Assembly: GCA_964555055.1 (NCBI GenBank)
Contig: CAZKQW010000005.1
Coordinates: 1 to 64,000, forward strand
DNA: 64,000 bases
Origin: GCA-016699445 sp964555055
Lineage (GTDB): Bacteria; UBA10199; JACPAL01; GCA-016699445
Direction: 5' to 3'
In this document: piece by piece, positions 15,544-24,543 of the stretch
Numbering within the stretch: position 1 is the stretch's first letter
Layout of the letters: each line of letters begins with the position of its first letter
Program-made: the position numbers and the translations under genes
Notes under the pieces: model-generated
What the model was told of the DNA's origin: nothing
The model's database searches: none
The model's input: the letters and a program-made list of their open reading frames with translations, nothing else

Positions 15544-16686
15544 TTAAACGAATTCCTTCCTCTTAATCTTATCAATGATGATTTTCTCCGGCATCAACGG
15601 ATCGCGGGGATTCACTGAGAAATAGGACTGTTGCTCGCAACGGCGTTTGTTTTGGATCAGCCAGCGTAGAATGTCGGAAACGCCCTTGTTCTTCTTATCC
15701 TTGAAGAAAGGATCGTTCGCCAAGGCATCGCGGGCTTTCTTCAAGGCGCGGGATTCGGCGGCGTCGTTCTCTTTCACGCCATAATCCGGCAAATCGTACT
15801 TCTTGATGTCCTCGGGCAATACGCCCAGGAACTTCACTTCCGGGGCGCTGAAGTCGGAGTTGCGGATCAAGCTCGCCGCGGATCCCGCCTTGAGCGTGCG
15901 GAAGATGTTCTGCATGGTGTAGGCGTCCAGGTCTCCGAAGAAATAGCACGGCACTTCCAGCTCGTCCTGGATCAGCTTCGTCCATCCGCGCACGGCATTC
16001 GACGGCACGCCTTGGGCGCCCAGTAAGATGACGTTGTGGCGTTTTGTAAAGCCGCTATTCACGAGCGTGTTCGCCGTACCTTCGGATTCGACGATGAGAC
16101 AGAAGTCGATCTTCTTCTTGGCCTTGAGCTTCAAGCTTTGAGGCCGGTTCTTCGGCTGAAAAGGCGAGGTTCCCAAGGTGGAAAGATCGATGGTCGCTTT
16201 CGTGCCGTCCGGCAGGGTCTCCACGACGACGAGCTGTTGGCTATAGGTCTGGCCACCACGGTCGTTCGCGAAGCAATTCAAATCCTCGCGGTAGCACTCC
16301 ATCATCTCGCAGATGAAATCGATGATCGAATCGCTCTCGTCCTGGTCCGAGAAGTCGAGGGGCTTCAAGGCCGCGTTGTGCTTAATCTCGCCCTTGCTGA
16401 TGTAGTAGAGTTCACGTTTGGTGTTCGTGGCACCGACTTCCAGGTTCCGTAGGATCAACTCGAGCATGAAGACCGCGCGCGACATCTTCTGCACGGAGCT
16501 GACGTTCAGCTCGGTGGCGACCTTCTTGTCGCCCGGAGTCAAATAGCCGACTTTCGGATTATAAAAGGAATTGTCGAGGGCGCACTTGGTGGCCTGCAAC
16601 ACCGGACGATGCCCGCGCTCCAAGTCCCGCAAAAGCTTCTCGCACATCTCAACCGACAAATCTTTGACGTCGACGTCTGTGGCCAT
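15544..16686 (-). CDS. top6A: DNA topoisomerase VI subunit A
   Basis: A 380-residue homologue of Spo11 and archaeal TopoVI-A, the DNA-cleaving subunit of a type IIB topoisomerase. The N-terminal winged-helix part carries the RELYYI motif with the catalytic tyrosine (Tyr94/Tyr95 pair). The Toprim part has LIVESEGT (acidic residues E200/E202) and the FGDLDAYT motif (D252, D254) for magnesium. Length is normal for the family. It lies 14 bases downstream of subunit B and 5 bases upstream of an unknown protein. Topo VI is mainly archaeal and plant; only a minority of bacterial lineages have it. Domains are complete. Confidence 0.93.
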   Translation of the reverse strand: MATDVDVKDLSVEMCEKLLRDLERGHRPVLQATKCALDNSFYNPKVGYLTPGDKKVATELNVSSVQKMSRAVFMLELILRNLEVGATNTKRELYYISKGEIKHNAALKPLDFSDQDESDSIIDFICEMMECYREDLNCFANDRGGQTYSQQLVVVETLPDGTKATIDLSTLGTSPFQPKNRPQSLKLKAKKKIDFCLIVESEGTANTLVNSGFTKRHNVILLGAQGVPSNAVRGWTKLIQDELEVPCYFFGDLDAYTMQNIFRTLKAGSAASLIRNSDFSAPEVKFLGVLPEDIKKYDLPDYGVKENDAAESRALKKARDALANDPFFKDKKNKGVSDILRWLIQNKRRCEQQSYFSVNPRDPLMPEKIIIDKIKRKEFV

Positions 16687-16700
16687 AAGTCACCTTGAAA

Positions 16701-18491
16701 TCACTTCTTCATTCTTTTGATATTAATGGGATTCGGAGCATCCCCCGGAAAAAGCTCCTTCTGCCCGGGACCGCTCTCCCGGCCTTTCGGGGTATCATCT
16801 TCCTCGACTGTGGGCAAAATCCCCGTCATTTGCTCCATCTTCTGGAGGGCGGCTTCAGCGTGTTGGGTGGCTTCCTTCAATTCCTTCTCGGCCAAGGCCT
16901 CGTCGCGGCCTAGGATCTTCGCCAAGCCTTCGAGGGCCTTTTCCCGCCTCTTATGGGGCGACTTGGTGATGCGGCAGGCGCCGTCGACCAAGATAGGCGC
17001 GAACATCTCGATGTGCTGGCGTTTCTTCTCCAAATCCGCTTCCTTGGCCTCGCGTCGGATGTATTTCGACAGGCGCTGTCCGGCTTGGATTAGGGTGCGG
17101 CGGATTTCTTCAACGAGTTCATCGCTCGCGTCGACGGTCTCTTTGGAGGCGTTCTTGAACTTGATGAAAGGCGAAACGACGCTGATCGCGATGATGTAAG
17201 GGCCCAAGGGCAAGGCGTTTTTGGGTTGGTTGAGGCCGTAGGAACGCCAATTGACGGACGTCGCCGCTTGGGTCATCGCGCAGGCCGATTTGTCAAATTG
17301 CAAAGGAACGCGGTTCGCGAAGCGGAGCAGCGTCACAGGCTCGTCCTCGGACATCCCCTTGTCGAGGAGACGGGCGATCGCCACTTCCACGAGCACGGGC
17401 TTGAAATCGCAGATTGTCGGCTTACGCGAGACGACAGAGAAGAAATCCACCTGGCCGATGCGTTGAATACTCTTTGCCAATGATTCTTCGCCGATGCTCA
17501 AGACGCTCTTGGTGGACGGGGCCATGAGCTTAGACTTTTGGATGGCGGCGAAGAGCTTCTTGAAGTCCTCGTCCGTCGCCTTGTCCACGCTCATGTCGAG
17601 GATGGATTTCGAGACTCCCTCCTTCTTCATCTCGTCCAAAATACTGTCGGAAATGCGGGAAAAACCTTTCTTGAGCCAGGCGCTGATCGAAACGCGTCCG
17701 AACAGATGGGAATGCGCGATGAACTCTCCCAGCTTCATCGTATGGGGATGCGGTTCGATCGCGTCCGGGATCTCCGGCAGGATGTCCGTCACACGCGGGA
17801 TCGTCACCCAGTCGTTCGTCTCCAAACCAGGGATTTTATACTTCAGCGTTAGATGCGGGTTCACGAGGGTCGTACCGTTGAGGTACGCGAGAAGACCGCC
17901 TTCGCCGTTCAATTGGATGCGGGCATCGATGACGAACTCGCACGTTAAACCGTGATCGCGATCCCAATCGATCGTATCCTTCGACTTGATGACACCTTTG
18001 TTGTGTTTGATGTCGACTTCCACGGTGCATTGCACGGCCTTCCGCATCTTGGCGGTCTTCGTCGTCACCGTCGCCCCGCGCGCGCTCGTAAGCTGAGCCC
18101 AGGTCGTGACGGCGGAGATCCCGATCCCCTGCTGACCTCGGCTGCAGCGGCCGCGACCGAACTTCGAGCTCGCGAGGTATTCGCCGAACACCTTCACAAT
18201 GTCGTCGGCTTCCAAACCCGGTCCGTTGTCTTCGATCCGAACGCGGATCGAATCAGCGTTCTTCGCCGTGCCTTCGCCGATCTTTTCGACGAAAACGGAC
18301 ACTTCGGGTAGGATGCCCGCGTCCTCGCAGGCGTCGAGCGAGTTGTCGACGGCCTCTTTGATCGTGGTTAAAATCGCTTTCGTGTAGGAGGAAAAGCCGA
18401 CTTGCTGGAGATTCTTCGAAAAGTACTCCGCGCTGCTGGCAGAAGTGATCGCTTGGGTTTTGGCCATAGAACGCGTCAATATTCCATACAT
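16701..18491 (-). CDS. top6B: DNA topoisomerase VI subunit B
   Basis: A 596-residue GHKL ATPase, the subunit that closes the DNA gate when ATP binds. The N-terminal ATP motifs are clear: KEAVDNSLDAC (N-box, residues 45-55), DNGPGL and GQQGIGIS (G1 and G2). Next come a helix-two-turns-helix region and the transducer (residues about 270-480). The last third has an unusual charged tail with DDTPKGRESGPGQKELFPG. The start may be ATG at 18491 or the internal ATG at 18467. The ATP-binding residues and length are intact. It heads the B-A operon and is divergent from pyrE. Confidence 0.93.
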   Translation of the reverse strand: MYGILTRSMAKTQAITSASSAEYFSKNLQQVGFSSYTKAILTTIKEAVDNSLDACEDAGILPEVSVFVEKIGEGTAKNADSIRVRIEDNGPGLEADDIVKVFGEYLASSKFGRGRCSRGQQGIGISAVTTWAQLTSARGATVTTKTAKMRKAVQCTVEVDIKHNKGVIKSKDTIDWDRDHGLTCEFVIDARIQLNGEGGLLAYLNGTTLVNPHLTLKYKIPGLETNDWVTIPRVTDILPEIPDAIEPHPHTMKLGEFIAHSHLFGRVSISAWLKKGFSRISDSILDEMKKEGVSKSILDMSVDKATDEDFKKLFAAIQKSKLMAPSTKSVLSIGEESLAKSIQRIGQVDFFSVVSRKPTICDFKPVLVEVAIARLLDKGMSEDEPVTLLRFANRVPLQFDKSACAMTQAATSVNWRSYGLNQPKNALPLGPYIIAISVVSPFIKFKNASKETVDASDELVEEIRRTLIQAGQRLSKYIRREAKEADLEKKRQHIEMFAPILVDGACRITKSPHKRREKALEGLAKILGRDEALAEKELKEATQHAEAALQKMEQMTGILPTVEEDDTPKGRESGPGQKELFPGDAPNPINIKRMKK

Positions 18492-18535
18492 TATGCATTC
18501 TTGACAAGAAGGGAAAATGACTTAGGCGTCCCTGC

Positions 18536-19159
18536 ATGGAAAAAAAGATTCCCCTATGGCTCCTAAAAATCGGCGCGGTCGCTTTGAGTCCGGATCGACC
18601 CTTCACATGGGCTTCCGGCATCCGATCGCCTATTTATTGCGATAATCGACTGCTCTTGTCGCACCCGAAAGCCTTAGGTGACGTCATCCGAGGATTCGAA
18701 AAACTCATCCGTGCCAAGAAAATAAAGTTCGACGTCATCGCGGGTATCGCGACCGGCGGCATTCCTCATGCGGCGATCCTCGCCGACCATTTGAAGAAAC
18801 CCATGATCTACGTGCGCAGCGCGCCAAAAGGGCATGGGAAGGGAAACCAGGTAGAAGGATTTTTCAAAAAAGGAAGCCGGATTTTAGTGATCGAAGACCT
18901 CGTCAGCACCGGCATGAGCAGCTTGAACGCCATCAAGGCCGTGCGCGCCTCGGGCGGGAAAGTCTCGGACTGCTTGGCCGTGTTCACGTACGGCTTCCCG
19001 AGCGCCCAAAAGGCCTTTTCAAAAGCGAAGTGCCGGCTTCAAACGTTGACGAATCTGGATGAACTCCTCCCCGTCGCCCGCCGGCTCAAAAAAATAACGG
19101 AGGACCAGGCTTCCCTGATCCTCCGTTTCTCCAAAAATCCCGACGATTGGTCGCGGTAA
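18536..19159 (+). CDS. pyrE: Orotate phosphoribosyltransferase
   Basis: A 207-residue PRTase that forms orotidine monophosphate from orotate and PRPP in pyrimidine synthesis. The phosphoribosyl-binding motif ILVIEDLVSTGMSSLNA is clear, with the orotate-loop region FTWASGIRSPIYCDNR near the N-terminus. Length is normal. There is no strong ribosome binding site. It is divergent from top6B and convergent with the hydroxybutyryl-CoA dehydrogenase gene, whose stop is directly adjacent. No other pyr genes are nearby. Confidence 0.93.
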   Translation: MEKKIPLWLLKIGAVALSPDRPFTWASGIRSPIYCDNRLLLSHPKALGDVIRGFEKLIRAKKIKFDVIAGIATGGIPHAAILADHLKKPMIYVRSAPKGHGKGNQVEGFFKKGSRILVIEDLVSTGMSSLNAIKAVRASGGKVSDCLAVFTYGFPSAQKAFSKAKCRLQTLTNLDELLPVARRLKKITEDQASLILRFSKNPDDWSR

Positions 19160-20017
19160 TTATTTCTGCGAATAGTCGTAAACGCCGCGGCCCGTCTTGC
19201 GGCCGAGCCAGCCGGCTTCCACGTACTTGCGGAGCAAGGGGCAGGGGCGGTACTTGTCGTCTCCCAAATCATGCTGCAACACTTCCATGGCGGATAGAGT
19301 GACGTCCAAGCCGACGAAATCGCCCAGGGTCAGGGGACCCATCGGATGATTGGCGCCGAGTTTCATGACTTCGTCGATCGTCTTCGCGTCCGCAATGCCT
19401 TCTTGGAGCACGAAGAACGCTTCATTGATCAAGGGGAGGAGCAAGCGGTTGACGGCGAAGCCGGCCGAGTCCTTGACGGCCGCGGGCGTCTTGCCAAGGG
19501 CTTTCGCCAACTCGAAGACGGCGTTGTACGTCTCCTCGGAAGTCTGGATGCCTCGGATCACTTCCACCAAAGCCATTAAAGGCACGGGATTGAAGAAGTG
19601 CATGCCGACGAATTTTTCCGGTCGTCCTGAAGAGGCCGCGAGGAGAGTCACGGAAATCGACGACGTGTTGGTTGCGAAAATGGCTTCCTTCTTAATCGTC
19701 TCGTTCAACTGCTTGAAGATTTCCTGCTTGGCCTTTACGTTTTCCGTAATGGCCTCAATGATGATGTCGCAATCCTTCAGTTCGGCCAAGTCGAAGCAAA
19801 GCTTGATCTTGCCTTTGGCGCGGTCGACTTGCTCCTGAGGTACTTTCCCTTTTTCGAGCAAGCGGTTCCAGTTTTTCTCGATAGCCGAAACACCTTTCTT
19901 GGTGCGTTCGGGATCCACGTCCTTCACGAACACGTCGAACCCGGCGCAGGCCGCTATTTGCGCGATGCCGTGCCCCATCGTTCCCGTTCCAACGATACCG
20001 ATTGTTTTAATCGCCAT
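19160..20017 (-). CDS. hbd: 3-hydroxybutyryl-CoA dehydrogenase
   Basis: About 285 residues from the ATG at 20017, chosen because AGGAGAT sits 5 bases before it; the ATG at 20038 overlaps the Ccr stop codon and is the alternative. It interconverts 3-hydroxybutyryl-CoA and acetoacetyl-CoA with NAD(P). The Rossmann motif GIVGTGTMGHGIAQ opens the protein, and MHFFNPVPLMALVEVIRG and DSAGFAVNRLL mark the substrate and C-terminal domains. Length is normal. It is the next gene after crotonyl-CoA carboxylase/reductase on the same strand, so both probably serve the same acyl-CoA route. Confidence 0.93.
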   Translation of the reverse strand: MAIKTIGIVGTGTMGHGIAQIAACAGFDVFVKDVDPERTKKGVSAIEKNWNRLLEKGKVPQEQVDRAKGKIKLCFDLAELKDCDIIIEAITENVKAKQEIFKQLNETIKKEAIFATNTSSISVTLLAASSGRPEKFVGMHFFNPVPLMALVEVIRGIQTSEETYNAVFELAKALGKTPAAVKDSAGFAVNRLLLPLINEAFFVLQEGIADAKTIDEVMKLGANHPMGPLTLGDFVGLDVTLSAMEVLQHDLGDDKYRPCPLLRKYVEAGWLGRKTGRGVYDYSQK

Positions 20018-20037
20018 TTTAATCTCCTCTTTTGACA

Positions 20038-21315
20038 TTACTTCATCTGCGCTTTGATCGTCTCCTGAAGGTTCTTCAGGCCTTTTTGCTTCGCGTTCAC
20101 CAGGATCGACATGTTGCCGCTCGGGTGCTTATTCTCCCGCATCAATTGGTGGCAAGATCCCGTTTCCTCAAATTCGAACGTGCGCGAGAGGCAGGGATCG
20201 ATCTTCCCGTCCAGAACGAGGTCGTTGAAGCCCTTCGACTGCTCGTCGTTGGCGAAATGCGATCCTTGGAAGCGTTTCTGACGCATCCAGTGGTAACGGA
20301 GGTCGATCGTCGCGTTGTACCCCGTCGTACCGGCGCAGATGACGACCATGCCACCCGTGTCGCAGACGAAGATGGACGTGGGCACGGTATCCTCTCCGGG
20401 GTGCTCGAAAACGATCTTAGGACTCTTCTTCTCGCCCAAAACATCCCAAAAGGCCTTTCCAAAAGAGCGCGCGCCTTGAAGCCACTGATTGTACTTTTCC
20501 GTGTCTTTCCAATGGGGCAGCATGCCCCAATGGGTGAATTGCTTACGGTTGATGACGCCTTTGGCGCCGAGTTTCTTGCAGTATTCGACCTTATCGTCGC
20601 CCGAAATGACGGCGATCGGGATGCCGCCCGCGGCCTTTACGATTTGGATGGCCATCGAGCCCAACCCGCCCGCGCCGCCCCAGATCAGGACGGGATCGCC
20701 TTCCTTGATACGGTGCTCCGGCCAACCGTGGATCATGCGGTAGGCAGTCGCGCCGACCAGCATATAGGCGGCGGATTCTTCCCAATTCAAATGTTTCGGC
20801 TTCGGCAGGCATTGATGTGCCTGAACGCGCGTAAATTGGGCGAAGCTACCCCAGCTGTTTTCATAACCCCAGATGCGGAACGTGGGGCTATACATCGGGT
20901 CGATACCGGCCTTGACGGAAGCACAATCTTCTTTCCACTGACCGCAATGGATAACGACTTCATCGCCCACCTTATGCGTCTTCACGTTGCTGCCGACCTT
21001 CCAGACGATGCCGGACGCGTCGCTGCCGCCGATGTGGAAGCCGCTCTCGTCCTTCCAAAACGGGTCCTTGGCGCGGGGTTTGATGACGTTGACTGGGATG
21101 CCCAAGGCCGCCCAGACGTTGTTGTAATTGACTCCCGCAGCCATGACATAGACTAAGACCTCGTCAGGCTCGATCTCGGGAACGTTCACTTGCTCCACTT
21201 GAAAAGCCTTCGTGGGCTCGCCGAAGCGCTCCTCGCGAATCAACTGGGCGTACATTTTTTGAGGAACCTCGCCGAGGGGCGGGATCTCACCGATAGCGTA
21301 AATCTCTTTCGTCAT
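20038..21315 (-). CDS. ccr: Crotonyl-CoA carboxylase/reductase
   Basis: A 425-residue medium-chain reductase that reduces and carboxylates crotonyl-CoA to ethylmalonyl-CoA with NADPH and CO2. The CO2-binding residues known from the Kitasatospora enzyme have counterparts: Asn65 in NYNNVW, Glu152 in GYENSWG, and His353 in GSHFAN. The nucleotide motif is WGGAGGLGSMA. The presence of all these separates it from plain enoyl reductases. It has an AGGAGG site, and Hbd follows directly. It is the diagnostic enzyme of the ethylmalonyl-CoA pathway of acetyl-CoA assimilation, though some bacteria use it only to make extender units. Confidence 0.93.
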   Translation of the reverse strand: MTKEIYAIGEIPPLGEVPQKMYAQLIREERFGEPTKAFQVEQVNVPEIEPDEVLVYVMAAGVNYNNVWAALGIPVNVIKPRAKDPFWKDESGFHIGGSDASGIVWKVGSNVKTHKVGDEVVIHCGQWKEDCASVKAGIDPMYSPTFRIWGYENSWGSFAQFTRVQAHQCLPKPKHLNWEESAAYMLVGATAYRMIHGWPEHRIKEGDPVLIWGGAGGLGSMAIQIVKAAGGIPIAVISGDDKVEYCKKLGAKGVINRKQFTHWGMLPHWKDTEKYNQWLQGARSFGKAFWDVLGEKKSPKIVFEHPGEDTVPTSIFVCDTGGMVVICAGTTGYNATIDLRYHWMRQKRFQGSHFANDEQSKGFNDLVLDGKIDPCLSRTFEFEETGSCHQLMRENKHPSGNMSILVNAKQKGLKNLQETIKAQMK

Positions 21316-21324
21316 AAGGACCTC

Positions 21325-21362
21325 CTGAATCCTAAAAAATAATAAAATGAATAGTGATTCAG
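21325..21362. repeat. Inverted repeat in the ccr leader
   Basis: CTGAATC (21325-21331) pairs with GATTCAG (21356-21362) across a 24-base AT-rich loop, directly before the ccr ribosome binding site. The wide loop makes a stable hairpin unlikely; two half-sites for a regulator are more plausible. A -35-like TTGACG lies further upstream on the same strand. Confidence 0.25.
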
Positions 21363-21416
21363 TTCCCTATGGGGGCTGTCTGGAGGCGTCAACCAGAAGA
21401 TGGAAGCCTTTAGGAA

Positions 21417-22295
21417 TTAATAAATGACCTTATTCAAAGGATATTCGACGATTCCTGAAGCCCCGGCACGCTTCAAGGCCGGGATGATTTCGCGGACGGT
21501 CTTCTCGTCGACGATCACTTCCACTGCCACCCAATCTTGGTCGGATTGCGTGGAAACGGTGGGCGTGTGCAAGGCAGGAAGCTTCTTCAAAATTTCTTCG
21601 AGATTCTTTTTGGGGGCGTTGAGTTTGAGGCCGACCTTTTCCTCGGCATCGATCGCACCCTGTAGAAGCATCGCGATGTTTTCAATCTTCTCGCGTTTCC
21701 ATGGATCCGCCCAGGCCTTTTTATTGGCGACCAAGACCGTCGTGGATTCCAGGATGGTTTCCACAATGCGCAGATTATTGGCGCGTAACGAACTACCTGT
21801 CTCGGTCAATTCGACGATGGCATCCACGAGCACGGGAGGCTTTACTTCGGTGGCGCCCCACGAGAACTCTACGTCTGCTTTGATCCCTTTTTCCTGAAGG
21901 TAACGCTTCGTGAAACCCACCAACTCCGTCGCAATCCTCTTACCTTCCAAATCCTTCACCGTTTTAATGGGGGAATCGTTGGGTACCGCCACAACCCATC
22001 GGATCGGACTGAAACCTGCTTTGGCATAGCGTAATTCGCAGACTTCCTGCACATCGGCGTTTTGCTCCGTCTTCCAGTCGCGACCCGTCAAGCCCGCTTC
22101 CAAAACACCTTTTTCCACGTAACCCGCCATCTCTTGCGCGCGGATCAAAAGACCCGAAAGTTCCGGATCATTAATCGTAGGGATATAGCTGCGGCTACCC
22201 ACGCTGATCTTCCAACCAGCCTTCTGAAAGAGACGGAACGTTGAATCCTGAAGACTCCCCTTAGGGAGTCCTAATTTGAGAATTTTTTGTGTCAT
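21417..22295 (-). CDS. hisG: ATP phosphoribosyltransferase, long form
   Basis: A 292-residue first enzyme of histidine synthesis, joining PRPP and ATP. Motifs: KLGLPKGSLQDST at the N-terminus, EAGLTGRDW, and the PRPP-binding DAIVELTETGSSLRANNLRI. The last 75 residues form the ACT-like regulatory domain of the long, HisZ-independent form (DWVAVEVIVDEKTVREIIPALKRAGASGIVEYPL). Histidine feedback is expected through that domain. It stands apart from other his genes. Confidence 0.95.
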   Translation of the reverse strand: MTQKILKLGLPKGSLQDSTFRLFQKAGWKISVGSRSYIPTINDPELSGLLIRAQEMAGYVEKGVLEAGLTGRDWKTEQNADVQEVCELRYAKAGFSPIRWVVAVPNDSPIKTVKDLEGKRIATELVGFTKRYLQEKGIKADVEFSWGATEVKPPVLVDAIVELTETGSSLRANNLRIVETILESTTVLVANKKAWADPWKREKIENIAMLLQGAIDAEEKVGLKLNAPKKNLEEILKKLPALHTPTVSTQSDQDWVAVEVIVDEKTVREIIPALKRAGASGIVEYPLNKVIY

Positions 22296-22418
22296 AAACC
22301 GATTACTGCTCAGATTTCATATATTAATGCAAAATAAAAATTGTGCCTGATGAGGTTTTCATGATTTACTACGGGTTCGACACTTAGAATACCTGTTTTT
22401 GAAATTCGGGGGGATTTC

Positions 22419-23357
22419 ATGAAACATCACGGACTCATCACGCGCTTGACACGCACTCTATTTTTTCTAGCCGGCACTCCTATTGTCTTATTCATCACCG
22501 GACTAGCCCCGATGGGGTGCGGCGGAACCTCCAAAACATTAGATGAAGCGGAATTTGCGCTGAATCAGTGCGACGCCATCACAGAGGCCACCTTGGAGAG
22601 TCACTGCACACCGGCTCTTGAAGCGGCCACAAGCGTCCTGGCGGCTGACCCTACAAACGCCCAAGCCGCTCTGATCAGCTCGTCGGCTAGCATCGGATTG
22701 GCTCGGCTGGATATCCTCAGTTTCCTCGCAGACCTCTCCGACTTGGGAGATGCCAATAGCGGCGCTTATTCCCAATTTCGGACTTTCATCTCCACTTTCG
22801 AAACCGATTCCCTAGGAGGCACTCGCGAAATCGATATAGCCGCACTACAAGACGCTAAAGACGTGCTGGCCACCCTTCTCGCCTCCGTCACCGTGGATAC
22901 GGACACCAACGGCGTCGCGATCGATCCGTTATTAAAGAGAGCTTCATTTCAATTAGGAACCCTCCAAGCTTTGGATTCTTACATACGCCCGGTTAAACTC
23001 GCCACCGGAGCCGAATCAAATATCGCCAACATCGATGCCACTACCCAGGGGCCCCGCATCATCGCCGACTATTTGAATGCCGATAACAATTTGATCCGCG
23101 GCGGCTTATCGGGGGATCGAGCGGACGACATCCTCACCCCCCTCCGCGAGAATTACTGCCGCTGCTCGCTTCAATCGACGGGATTTTCCACCTCCTGCAT
23201 CCGCGATTTGATGTTATGCCAACTTTACTTGACAGATACCCATCTTGTAACGCCGGAAAACGACTACAACGACGATACGGATACCGATAGCCTTGATTGC
23301 GACACCCTCTTGACCCCTACGGGATTAACGGCGTGTTCCGCGATCAACACACATTAA
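22419..23357 (+). CDS. Lipoprotein-like protein with TPR-style N-terminal region
   Basis: A 312-residue protein with a long signal region ending in a lipobox-like GLAPMGCG (acylated cysteine about residue 34) and a GGGGGGA ribosome binding site. After it, EAATSVLAADPTNAQAALISSSASIGLAR resembles one TPR unit, followed by helices. A cysteine-rich segment near the end (NYCRCSLQSTGFSTSC) and Asp-rich DYNDDTDTDSLDCD resemble surface or calcium-binding tails. It precedes an outer-membrane protein gene by 20 bases. Probably outer-membrane anchored, with an unknown job. Confidence 0.65.
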   Translation: MKHHGLITRLTRTLFFLAGTPIVLFITGLAPMGCGGTSKTLDEAEFALNQCDAITEATLESHCTPALEAATSVLAADPTNAQAALISSSASIGLARLDILSFLADLSDLGDANSGAYSQFRTFISTFETDSLGGTREIDIAALQDAKDVLATLLASVTVDTDTNGVAIDPLLKRASFQLGTLQALDSYIRPVKLATGAESNIANIDATTQGPRIIADYLNADNNLIRGGLSGDRADDILTPLRENYCRCSLQSTGFSTSCIRDLMLCQLYLTDTHLVTPENDYNDDTDTDSLDCDTLLTPTGLTACSAINTH

Positions 23358-23377
23358 TGAGGAGACAAAAGATCCTT

Positions 23378-24535
23378 ATGAAAAAATATTTAGAAAATTT
23401 AATTATCGGCCTTTTTTCTTTAAGCCTCAGTGGTCTTTCCATCATGGCGCATGCGAGCGGACCGACCGGCATCAATCCGGAGAACCCCAGCCTTGCGCGG
23501 GGCGTCCGTCCTCTCGGCATGGGCAACGCTTTCGTCGCTATGCCCGGTCATGACGAAAACGCCCAATTTTACAACCCGGCGGCGATCAACGACTACGGCA
23601 AAACCCCTCATTTCCGGTTTTTGAGCCCGGCTTTCGATATGTCGACGGGTGTTATCGGATTGGTGAAGGATGTGAAAGATTTAGCCGATGACATCAACGC
23701 TCAAACCACGACGTCGGGAAAGACAAACACTTTCCGTAGCTTCGTCAACACGCACGCGGGTGAGTTTGAGTCCGCACAAGTCCGGCTTCCAGTTTTCACC
23801 GTTATGCATAAATGGTTCGCAGCCTCTCTCCTTGCAGACTCGCGTACGACGATCTCCTTCCGAAACCGCTCATTCACCAATATCGAAATATTCTCCCGTA
23901 ATGATATGGGAGGCGTCATTGGGGGGGCTTACGGCTTCTTGGACGACCACATCCAAGCGGGAGTGAATCTCAAGGTCATCCACCGACTCGTCATCGATCA
24001 AACCATCACTATTGACGATATCATCAGTAACGATGACTTTAATAGCGTCATCCCCCGTAAAAGGGCCACGGGCGTCGGCGTTGATTTGGGGCTCAAAGGT
24101 AAAATTCCCTCATTTCAACTACCCATCTTAGACCTTTTGAAGCCCACGGCGGCCTTCGTATGGCAGGATATCGGAAATACCCGTTTCGGTAACGGCGTTC
24201 CGAACACGCCACAATCCATTACACTGGGTTTCGGGGTGCACCCGGAATGGAATCAGTGGCAGTTCCACATCGAAAATGATTTCCGAGAAATCAACCAATC
24301 CAAATCCTTCCTGAACAAATGGAACATCGGAGCCGAGATTATGGCGCCGAAACTGGCTAAGTTCTTCCAGCCTTCGATCCGGGTCGGTGGGAACCAAGGC
24401 TATATCGCGGCGGGCGCCTCCTTGGACCTAAAATATTTCAAGCTAGAATTCGCCACCTATGGCGAAGAAGCCGGAAAATATTCACATGAAAAGCAAATCC
24501 GCCGCATCGCCGCGAACATTTCATTCGGCATCTAA
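23378..24535 (+). CDS. Outer-membrane beta-barrel protein (FadL/PorV-like)
   Basis: About 385 residues from the ATG at 23378 with GAGGAG upstream; the longer ATG at 23297 overlaps the previous gene and has no site. A signal peptide (LIIGLFSLSLSGLSIMAHASG) is followed by LARGVRPLGMGNAFVAMPGHDENAQFYNPAAIND, the N-terminal signature of FadL/PorV/TraF-like outer-membrane proteins (quoted in part; residues 29-62). The rest alternates polar and apolar strands and ends in AANISFGI, a barrel-type aromatic/hydrophobic terminus. It probably forms a channel or an export-associated barrel. It is linked to the preceding lipoprotein. Confidence 0.75.
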   Translation: MKKYLENLIIGLFSLSLSGLSIMAHASGPTGINPENPSLARGVRPLGMGNAFVAMPGHDENAQFYNPAAINDYGKTPHFRFLSPAFDMSTGVIGLVKDVKDLADDINAQTTTSGKTNTFRSFVNTHAGEFESAQVRLPVFTVMHKWFAASLLADSRTTISFRNRSFTNIEIFSRNDMGGVIGGAYGFLDDHIQAGVNLKVIHRLVIDQTITIDDIISNDDFNSVIPRKRATGVGVDLGLKGKIPSFQLPILDLLKPTAAFVWQDIGNTRFGNGVPNTPQSITLGFGVHPEWNQWQFHIENDFREINQSKSFLNKWNIGAEIMAPKLAKFFQPSIRVGGNQGYIAAGASLDLKYFKLEFATYGEEAGKYSHEKQIRRIAANISFGI

Positions 24536-24543
24536 GAAACCGT

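Noticed and set aside
20032..21156. 374-residue open frame opposite ccr
   Set aside because: Shadow of a confirmed gene; the composition follows the codons of the minus-strand gene.
22370..22385. GGGTTCGACAC resembling a tRNA T-loop
   Set aside because: No acceptor stem, anticodon arm or CCA-type 3' end can be built around it.
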